A DNA stretch of 64,000 nucleotides from Opisthocomus hoazin. Taxonomy: Eukaryota; Chordata; Aves; Opisthocomiformes; Opisthocomidae. The stretch lies in assembly GCF_030867145.1 (NCBI RefSeq), contig NC_134454.1, positions 52,679,830-52,743,829 of the forward strand, in the 5' to 3' direction. Below, piece after piece: positions 58,801 to 64,000 of the stretch; position 1 is the first letter of the stretch; each line of letters starts with the position of its first letter. Under the pieces are notes generated by a model. That model ran no database searches and was not told where the DNA came from. It worked only from the letters and a program-made list of their open reading frames with translations. A program made the translations under genes and the position numbers.

Positions 58801-60247
58801 GCCCTGACATACATGAATTGGTGGAAAGTATCAAGTCTGTTTTAAGATCAGATGAGAAACTTATGGCAGAAGCTATCACCAGTGCCACCTTCCTTGAGCA
58901 GGTATATTTATTACTTGTATTTATCAGGTGATGTGGAAGCCTAAGCTGGCCTTGGTTTGGGAGTACAGGTTTACATTTGCTGCTCTGCTTTCTATGTCAA
59001 AGTTTTTGAACCCCATTAGCTTCCTTAGGTACTTCAATTTCACTTAGGGAGTGCGTGAGAGGCTGTGCAGCTGTTATCTCTCTTGCTCTGTCAGCCACAC
59101 AGCCAGGAGGGTTTTCAGAAGACCGAATACGTGTGTGTTGAAAAGCTGAAGGAGATGGTCTTCTGTGGTAGAATCATGAACTGCAAATAACATGACAGTG
59201 TTTTATACCGAGTGTGGCAGGGGAGAGGGAAAAGATGTTACAAAGTATTTGCTGTTATAAACTGGAAGGAATGGAGCCTGACAAGGAAATTTTTATGTAA
59301 ACCCACAAGAGGCAACTTTTTGTGATTAGATCCCATAATAAAATTAAGACCTAGTACTAAAGGAAAAAAAAGCAGAAAGTAGAAAAAATGTGCTTACATT
59401 AATAGAATAAATATTCATAAGTTTCAGACATCACAGACTTACTTCATCAGAAAAATGTTTTGGTAGCTTACAGACCATTTGGATAGATGAGTTGATTCAC
59501 GCACGGTACAAGTGATTTGCTGTAACAACTAGTTTTGGTTTGAGTTCTCACACAAAACACATGAAAGATTGGAATTTAGGCTCTGCAGATAAAGTGAGAT
59601 TTCCCACTGCAGCCTACGGGCAACAAAAGCCTCAACAAATTTGACAGAAACAGCTGGGAAAAAAAAAAATCCTTACGAGAATTTAATTTATCACACTGGC
59701 CTGACAGCTCTTACAGTCCAGTGGTTTCTGCACAAAGCAACATTTAGGTTCCTGTTAAGCAATATCTGACGTGCCGTGGTTTGGGGTGAGCTAATTCTAG
59801 CATAGCCTTTTTTTTTTTCCCCTCCATTTTTTGAAGACAAAACTCACACCTTTTCCCAGTTGGGATTGCTTTTCACCTGCCTTCCTGACAAATTGCAGTT
59901 TTAGTCTCAGCTTTTTTTATTATTCTTTAAAAATAACAGACAGCACTACAACAACTTAGCTTCTTCCTAGTTGAGTAAGAAACTATTTCAGTGGAAAGAG
60001 CGTGAAAACCAATCTGATTTGCATTTTTCTTTTCCTTTTAAAGATGATGGCGGCTGCCCCGCAAGCCATGTCACCGAGCGCCCACGTGCTACCTTTCAGA
60101 CGGCACCCTGGAGTGCTGCACCTGGAGAGCTGTGGTGACCTGAGTACTTTCACCGCAGATGATCAGCCAGCAGAGAGGAGGATCCAGAGAGCAGAGCATG
60201 AACGGCCTCACAGTCTTATTGGCGTTGTCAGGGAAACTGTACTGTGA
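34466..60247 (+). CDS. ENTREP1: ENTREP1 (FAM189A2), endosomal transmembrane epsin interactor 1, 11 coding exons
   Basis: Joined coding exons: 34466-34810, 37033-37089, 44194-44304, 46243-46371, 47079-47186, 47306-47424, 51751-51880, 52510-52603, 56234-56383, 58612-58901, 60044-60247. All introns are GT-AG, phases join, and the product is 578 residues. Layout: proline/alanine-rich N-terminus (1-70), membrane segments near 75-97, 107-125, 135-157 and 216-240, a cysteine-rich loop between the third and fourth, then a long cytosolic tail. The tail has PPSY (273-276) and PPPY (319-322), [10 protein letters not shown] (400-409), RPQSLIDYK (about 449-457) and a C-terminal [18 protein letters not shown] end. 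These blocks match the FAM189/ENTREP family as I know it. Family knowledge: the protein sits on endosomes, binds the ubiquitin ligase ITCH through PPxY motifs and epsin, and promotes receptor internalisation (reported for CXCR4). In human it lies between TJP2 and APBA1; neither coding region is visible here. Identity is very likely; exact isoform ends are not proven. Confidence 0.95.
34811..37032 (+). other. ENTREP1 intron 1
   Basis: The CpG-rich 5' part continues to about 35540, then ordinary AT-rich intron. No repeat family recognised. Confidence 0.85.
37033..37089 (+). CDS. ENTREP1: ENTREP1 coding exon 2 (residues 116-134)
   Basis: A 57-bp exon, too short to stand out alone. It is preceded by gatgttgcag and followed by gtgagt. 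It reads [19 protein letters not shown], which completes membrane segment 2 and begins segment 3. It is phase 0 at both ends, so skipping it would keep frame but remove most of segment 2. Confidence 0.93.
37217..37235 (+). repeat. Poly(T) run, 19 bases
   Basis: Nineteen consecutive T in intron 2, 127 bp after exon 2. No adjoining element was recognised. Confidence 0.8.
38466..38694 (+). mobile_element. CR1 LINE 3' fragment, older subfamily
   Basis: Has GGACTAGATGATTGTTGTAG and GGTCCCTTCCAA near the 3' end and CTGGAGAGGTGGTTGATGCC upstream. More diverged than the 4.4 and 33.4 kb copies. In intron 2, sense to ENTREP1. Confidence 0.88.
38756..38781 (+). repeat. 13-bp tandem duplication in intron 2
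   Basis: ctatggtctatca occurs twice with no gap. Confidence 0.9.
40700..41766 (+). mobile_element. CR1 LINE, 1.07 kb copy in intron 2
   Basis: Starts within the reverse transcriptase (GNWPND-type text), includes a degraded catalytic region (FTGNTKL in place of FADDTKL), and runs to GGTCCCTTCCAACC and the tail. Frame breaks near 41240 and 41330. Sense to ENTREP1. Confidence 0.9.
44194..44304 (+). CDS. ENTREP1: ENTREP1 coding exon 3 (residues 135-171)
   Basis: Acceptor tactattccag, donor gtgagc. Encodes the third membrane segment and the conserved [10 protein letters not shown] and [10 protein letters not shown] blocks that open the loop between segments 3 and 4. Phase 0 at both ends, 37 codons. 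Confidence 0.95.
44305..46242 (+). other. ENTREP1 intron 3
   Basis: Contains one CR1 3' fragment at 45196-45300 in reverse orientation. Otherwise AT-rich with no recognised element. Confidence 0.85.
45196..45300 (-). mobile_element. CR1 LINE 3' fragment
   Basis: Reverse-complement tail (atagaatcatagagtcatag), then GGTTGGAAAAGACCTCTAAG and ATCAAGTCCAACC. The AAAAGACC wording marks a different CR1 subfamily from the other copies. In intron 3, antisense to ENTREP1. Confidence 0.9.
46243..46371 (+). CDS. ENTREP1: ENTREP1 coding exon 4 (residues 172-214), cysteine-rich loop
   Basis: Acceptor gttttcaaag, donor gtaccc (a weak donor after AAG). Encodes the loop with [21 protein letters not shown] and [10 protein letters not shown]. 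The closely spaced cysteines (positions 180, 182, 183 and two further on) are conserved in the family and may form disulphides or carry lipid; that last point is inference. Phase 0 at both ends, 43 codons. Confidence 0.95.
46372..47078 (+). other. ENTREP1 intron 4
   Basis: 707 bp with the weak donor gtaccc. Nothing else recognised. Confidence 0.85.
47079..47186 (+). CDS. ENTREP1: ENTREP1 coding exon 5 (residues 215-250), membrane segment 4
   Basis: Acceptor gttcttcag, donor gtaagt. Encodes [20 protein letters not shown] and the following segment up to FATRRSCI, which is the fourth membrane segment and a basic stop-transfer end. Phase 0, 36 codons. The next intron is only 119 bp. Confidence 0.95.
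47306..47424 (+). CDS. ENTREP1: ENTREP1 coding exon 6 (residues 251-290 start), first PPxY motif
   Basis: Acceptor catctgattag, donor gtaaac. Encodes an acidic stretch then [24 protein letters not shown] at 273-276 is a WW-domain ligand of the type bound by ITCH and other NEDD4-family ligases. Ends with two bases of the codon for Arg290 (ag + g). Confidence 0.95.
47425..51750 (+). other. ENTREP1 intron 6
   Basis: 4.3 kb. Contains an A-rich run near 47540-47560, a 23-bp tandem duplication at 47991-48034, and a 71-codon frame at 50267-50482 discussed in the findings. No transposable element recognised. Confidence 0.85.
47991..48034 (+). repeat. 23-bp tandem duplication in intron 6
   Basis: gtgagttcacgcttcggtaa + ggg is followed by a second copy with one change (cagtaag). 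Two copies only. Confidence 0.85.
51751..51880 (+). CDS. ENTREP1: ENTREP1 coding exon 7 (residues 290-333), second PPxY motif
   Basis: Acceptor tttgttgcag, donor gtaaga. Reads [19 protein letters not shown], then [12 protein letters not shown], with PPPY at 319-322. This is among the most conserved parts of the family. The first base completes the codon split with exon 6. Confidence 0.95.
51881..52509 (+). other. ENTREP1 intron 7
   Basis: 629 bp, no repeat recognised. Confidence 0.85.
52510..52603 (+). CDS. ENTREP1: ENTREP1 coding exon 8 (residues 334-364), contains in-frame tandem repeat
   Basis: Acceptor ttttattgcag, donor gtaaaa. Encodes a short, poorly conserved linker in the cytosolic tail. 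A 21-nt unit occurs twice in a row and gives GEVTDRQ twice. Ends with one base of the codon for Gly365. The homologous human stretch is also low in conservation, so the exon rests mainly on splice signals and correct phase. Confidence 0.85.
52552..52594 (+). repeat. 21-nt coding tandem duplication in exon 8
   Basis: The unit gggggaagtgactgacaggc + a occurs twice back to back and keeps the frame, giving [14 protein letters not shown]. The two copies appear identical, so the duplication is recent or kept homogeneous. Confidence 0.9.
52604..56233 (+). other. ENTREP1 intron 8
   Basis: Contains the solo LTR at 54174-54670. The remaining sequence shows only short A-runs. Confidence 0.85.
54174..54670 (+). 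mobile_element. Solo ERVL-like LTR in intron 8, perfect target duplication
   Basis: 497 bp, opening TGTACTGGGTCTGGCTGGGA and ending GGGGTTAAACCGCAGCA. The 5-bp sequence ggagg flanks both ends (54169-54173 and 54671-54675). Sense to ENTREP1, no internal region. Confidence 0.9.
56234..56383 (+). CDS. ENTREP1: ENTREP1 coding exon 9 (residues 365-414)
   Basis: Acceptor gatcactcag, donor gtgact. Encodes a serine/proline-rich segment then [18 protein letters not shown]. The RSKSDPVLH block is a family signature and looks like a basic-residue-directed phosphorylation site (RSKS); that role is inference. Split Gly codons at both ends join correctly with exons 8 and 10. Confidence 0.93.
56384..58611 (+). 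other. ENTREP1 intron 9
   Basis: Contains the solo LTR at 56458-56844, starting 75 bp after the exon 9 donor. The rest (56850-58611) has nothing recognised. Confidence 0.85.
56458..56844 (+). mobile_element. Solo ERVL-like LTR in intron 9, perfect target duplication
   Basis: 387 bp, opening TGTCCTGGGTTCGGCCAGGA and ending TGAACCAGAACA. The 5-bp sequence acctg flanks both ends (56453-56457 and 56845-56849). Same family as the LTR at 28264-28680. Sense to ENTREP1, 75 bp after the exon 9 donor. No AATAAA seen. Confidence 0.93.
58612..58901 (+). CDS. ENTREP1: ENTREP1 coding exon 10 (residues 415-511)
   Basis: Acceptor tttgtcttcag, donor gtatat. Encodes [10 protein letters not shown], a basic segment with [15 protein letters not shown], then [19 protein letters not shown] and [11 protein letters not shown]. 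The last part looks like a short helical module conserved across the family. 290 bp: two bases completing a Gly codon plus 96 codons. Confidence 0.95.
58902..60043 (+). other. ENTREP1 intron 10
   Basis: 1.1 kb with T-runs near 59810 and no recognised repeat. Confidence 0.85.
60044..60247 (+). CDS. ENTREP1: ENTREP1 coding exon 11 and stop (residues 512-578)
   Basis: Acceptor ccttttaaag. Encodes [19 protein letters not shown], then the conserved basic end [15 protein letters not shown] and TGA at 60245-60247. The last four residues, ETVL, fit a class I PDZ ligand (S/T at -2, hydrophobic at 0). Confidence 0.95.
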   Translation: MMAAAPQAMSPSAHVLPFRRHPGVLHLESCGDLSTFTADDQPAERRIQRAEHERPHSLIGVVRETVL

Positions 60248-60914
60248 GCTAGTTTCTGTCCGTCTTTGAGCTGGTTTCTGTTTATTCCTCAGTAGAGCAC
60301 TTCTGTCAGACATCCAGGCTGCACAGGAAAATAATCTCTGACAAGTGGGTGAAAGACTGTGTCGATAATCCTTTTTTTTTTTTTATACCCTCAAGCGGAG
60401 ACTCCTAAGGGGATGCTTGTTCTACAAAGCCTATTAAGCCGATTTCAGGCTGGCCTTCAGTGGGCTGCTCAGGTGCAACCAGTCTGTTTGTGATACAGTA
60501 CTGCCCCGTTGCATCTCACTAGTCTGTCACTGCTCAGGATGGATTTGCTTTTTTTACTCAGCTCACAAGAGAGGTGGCGGAACAGCTCTATGCCTAGGTT
60601 TACTGGGGTGAGGCAAGGACAGTTAATGCATGTGTGCACTTTGTATCTCACCGGAGAACAGGGCCGGTGCCAATGCCTGTGTTCATCTGGCACGCGTTAC
60701 TGTAGCTCCACCGATTTTTTTAAAATTGTTAATTATTTATTTTATTTTTTTGCTGACATACTGCAATTTACTTCCTAGTAGAGGTGCTTGTTATGTACCA
60801 GCTGACGTCCATGCTGGTAGCGTGTACACAGCCATCTCAGATCCTCTGCAGAGGTGACTACCTAATGTCTGAACCACTGAGCCACAGTGACCGATGAGTT
60901 GGCACCCTCTGGGT

Positions 60915-60920
60915 AATAAA
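60915..60920 (+). terminator. Proximal poly(A) signal AATAAA
   Basis: Canonical hexamer about 670 bp after the ENTREP1 stop. A moderately GT-rich stretch follows near 60960-60990. It could give a shorter 3' UTR. Confidence 0.4.
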
Positions 60921-61252
60921 CAAATGTGTAGGCCAGTTGGCCCGACCTGTTGACTGCAGATAGTTTGGTAAGCGCTGTTCTGTATGGATGCTGCTGATGT
61001 GGAATATGCTTAAGTATTTCCAGAGACTGGGATCAGGCAAGCAAATTTTATTTTCAAGGCTAGTTGTAGCCTTCTGTGTCTCAGCAGGATGGCTAAATAT
61101 TCCTGCTGCTGTTTTAATGATAAAGCTTCATTTAAAAAATATTAAACAGCTTTCCTACTGAAACCCAAAAAGCTTCTAAGTGAGTTTCAATTAAGCTTGT
61201 TCAGAAGTTAAAACTGTGCAGTATGGCTTGACTCACTGAAGATGGTAACATG

Positions 61253-61263
61253 AATAAAATAAA
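61253..61263 (+). terminator. Distal tandem poly(A) signal of ENTREP1
   Basis: Two overlapping AATAAA hexamers. About 25-45 bases later comes gtggggtttttttcctgt, a good downstream GU/U-rich element. This is the best candidate for the main cleavage site. Confidence 0.6.
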
Positions 61264-61284
61264 CTGCTTATCTGTACACTGGAA

Positions 61285-64000
61285 TTAGTGGGGTTTTTTT
61301 CCTGTATTGTAGAGGAACTACATTAAAGGTATTGAGTTTGCTGGAGCACTGGCACGTTGGTACATTTTGCTCTCAGAAGTAAGAGCACAGCAAGTAAATA
61401 CTGAGGGGTTTTGTCCTGGAGGAGAGAGAAAACACCGTAAGAACACACTGCTTTGTTATGCTAGTTCTGCCTCAGCTCTGTTACATGTTTGGTAATACCA
61501 TCACATTTAAAATTCCAGCTCTTCTTGTTACATGCATCATCTTCAGTGGATGTTCTTTCAGATCTTCAGCATCACCTTCCTTCCCCTAGTTAATCATTGC
61601 CCTTCCAAAACTAGGCTGTGGAAACAATGTAGTAGTACCATTTTCCTGGTGGTTTGGAAAATCGTGCGCACCCCATCACTGCAAACTGTACTTCCAGTAG
61701 CTCTTGACAGCTCTTACCCTGCTGTCACACTCTCTTTCTGTAAACTCCCTGCAACCCTACTGGGAGAAGAGTCTGCAAAGGTCCCTGGGCTCCAAGTCAG
61801 AATGCAACATAAGCTCATGCTTTGGAAGATGATCACAGTTTGGTTAATTGCTCATTATCCCAGTGGAACAGGGCCGATCTGAGCTAAAGTTCAGCCAGTG
61901 CTGACAGTACTTCAAAGCGCAGATACACGTTTCAGATAACAGGAGAGAAAAAAAATCTGATTTCAATACATTATCTGCTTACCGTAGCTCTTAGTTTCTA
62001 ATTGACTAGGTAATTACTCCAGGGCGAGTGCCACAATTACTTATAAAACCTATCAATCAAGTTATTACACAGGTAAGCCGTTTCCTTAGTGACCTACACA
62101 AAACATGACCTGATTTCTAGCCACTCATACTTTCGCTAAGCAAAACAATGTGGCACCAGCACCTGTTCCACCAGAGGAAAATATTAAAAAAGAAAAAACT
62201 GATATTCAGGGTCATCGTTGTTTCTGAACCATGCCTACCTTTCCGTTACTGCAGAATACAGGCCTAGCAGAGCTGTTCCCTGTCCCAGGGGAGCGTTTCA
62301 GAGAGCTGATAGCCAGCCCCATGCCCAGGGCACGCTACGGGTAACCAGTCCCACTGCGCGTGGAGAATGCACAAGCTGAGGCGCTTGATGGGTGGGAGCC
62401 TCTCTGCACAAAATTGCTGCTGTGAAAGTATGACAATTAGCATAAATTATAGATATGTTGCCTGGCTGAACCAGAATACAAACATTTAAAATAGGCACTA
62501 GGTTTCAAGGAAGGGGAGGCTTCCAGGAGAGCAGTCATGTCAGGTGGTCAGGCAGAGAAAATGAAGGTATCCGAAAACATCACACTGGAGAAGGGAAAAA
62601 ATGTCCCTTCTGTAGTGTTCACAGAAACAGAAGTAGTTAGGATTGATATTTACAGCAATAATCAACCTCTTTAAGAATGAACTTCCCTTCCCATAGGTGC
62701 TGCAGCGACTTTGCACTAGGTCTAAAAAGCATCTCTCAACTAACATGCTGTTAAAATTCTTTGGTTTCCTAAAAATTCCTGCTGCCCTCCCTCAAAAAAG
62801 TCAACATGCAGAGTCATGGATAATGTCCTTTTATACGTAATTCTGTTTGCTAATTATGCCTGTACACCAAGCACATCAATTTCTACCAGTTTCTCTAATG
62901 AGTTATGACTGTCATATACAACTTACAGCCTACAGTCACACTTCATTGTGGAGGCCAGTGAAACAACTGTTCAGTGGTGGACACATTGCTAAATAGCCAG
63001 GAAGAAAATCTACCAGGATGCTGCACATTCATAATCTGGGCATTTTACCTGCCGTCTTATTTGAAGTTGCAAACCAGAGACATTTCCTCAGCTCTGAAGC
63101 TTGGTAACCTGTGCAGTTACAGGGTGTGATTATGCACCTTTCCTGTGGAAGCAGCTGTCAAAAGCAGTATCGAAGAACCTTGCAAACTGCCAGTACTATG
63201 GTTCAAACTAAAGCTTCAGTCATAAAATGCAGACCTTCTGATACAAAACAAGCTTTCAGTAAAAACTGGTGTTCAGAATTCTAAAACTATTCTTTATCAA
63301 AGAAGGTTGTTAATTTGCAAACTGTAATTAAAATACAAAGTGTCTGAAAAAAGTTCTCTTCTGGTTCAGTGACCTTCTCACTTAACGGTAGGACATTATT
63401 CTTGCCTTACTGACAGAACCAAAACCAAAACTCCAAAGCGTATGTGTTTTGCACCAGGAGGTGCTGGTTTGTTACCATCCTGGTAAGAAAGGCACTCAGA
63501 CTCTGTAAAGTGTCATTTAAAATGTGATTTATTAGAGCTAATGCTATAAAGAAAGAGGATAGTATAGGTAATTTCATATTCCTTCAGGTGCTGGGAACCC
63601 CAAGTTGTGCAGCATCAAACAAGCCTATGGCGCATCAAGGTGTGCAGATCCCATCCACGCAAGGGTTACCCCATTTTGGTCATCTGAGCTACCACACCAC
63701 TTTCCTGGAAGAACACAACTCCATTCATCACTTCTAACATAAAACACAATGGATGTTCACATGAGAAGTTCTCGCTGCGCTTCTAGACAAAGGCAAGGAT
63801 ACACAAGTGGTGTCACCATCAGTAGCAACCGGGGGCTGCCTGTAGGCTCCCCGCAGAGCGGGACCACACCAGCCCACGCATGCTCAGGCTGGCTGACACA
63901 TGCATCGCTGAAGCCTCCATGTACAAGGATTTTCAGGTCAAGATTGCTACCACACACTCCCACGCTGAGCATTTATCTAAATCACAACCCCAGTCCTGTT
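61285..64000. other. Downstream flank, no coding exon seen
   Basis: No exon, RNA gene or repeat family recognised on either strand. The right end may be 3' UTR of a reverse-strand gene (see the signal at 63528). Several short frames here lack any family resemblance. Confidence 0.4.
63528..63533 (-). terminator. Reverse-strand poly(A) signal, possible end of a convergent gene
   Basis: Reads AATAAA on the minus strand. Human synteny places APBA1 convergent with ENTREP1, so this could end the APBA1 3' UTR lying at 63534 and beyond. No APBA1 coding sequence is visible in the window; this rests on position and signal only. Confidence 0.3.

Larger units (their letters stand above)
60248..61280 (+). 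other. ENTREP1: ENTREP1 3' UTR (approximate end)
   Basis: Non-coding sequence after the stop codon. It contains a T-run near 60372-60384 and two poly(A) signal positions (60915-60920 and 61253-61263). The distal one has a strong GT/T-rich element just downstream, so the end is placed near 61275-61285. Confidence 0.65.

Noticed and set aside
1..64000. CRISPR arrays, bacterial operons, tRNA or rRNA genes
   Set aside because: None seen. The repeat content and gene structure are those of a vertebrate nuclear genome.

Overview
This window reads as nuclear DNA from a bird. The main reasons are repeated CR1 LINE copies ending in the avian-type ATTCTATGATT tail, several ERVL-like solo LTRs that open with TGTCCTGGGTT or similar, few SINEs, and one large intron-rich gene. 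The sequence does not identify the species. Two CR1 copies (about 4399-4811 and 33393-33880) differ at only about 20 places over roughly 420 bp by eye, so CR1 was active fairly recently in this lineage.

Positions 1-33900 hold no protein-coding gene I can support. This stretch is a graveyard of mobile elements. It has three LTRs of one family (A: 2124-2669 forward, 11351-11826 reverse, and a divergent copy at about 21467-21894). It has two LTRs of a second family (B: about 3506-4152 forward, 30708-31356 reverse) and ERVL-like LTRs at about 14878-15440, 17315-17999 and 28264-28680. The last of these still carries a decayed piece of reverse-strand pol up to about 30245. There are also several CR1 fragments and an ancient MIR-like relic near 12.3 kb. 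The clearest history is nested: a CR1 copy at 30271-32080 is split by a family B LTR with a 4-bp target duplication.

Positions 33900-61280 hold one complete gene on the forward strand, ENTREP1 (formerly FAM189A2). It starts in a CpG island and has 11 coding exons with GT-AG introns whose phases all join. The predicted protein is 578 residues: four membrane segments, two PPxY motifs for NEDD4-family WW domains, a conserved basic/serine tail region and a C-terminal ETVL. Introns 2, 3, 8 and 9 contain CR1 copies and two sense-strand solo LTRs with perfect 5-bp target duplications. A tandem AATAAA pair at 61253-61263 is the likely end of the transcript.

Positions 61280-64000 hold no coding exon. 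A reverse-strand AATAAA at 63528-63533 with suitable surroundings could end a convergent transcript. In human the gene converging on ENTREP1 is APBA1, so this may be its 3' UTR, but that is inference.

I did not find a convincing undescribed system. The observations most worth a second look are a long near-perfect hairpin at 5752-5825, an in-frame 21-nt duplication inside exon 8, an upstream frame overlapping the ENTREP1 start, the nested LTR/CR1 locus, and a 167-codon open frame that reads out of an ERVL LTR.
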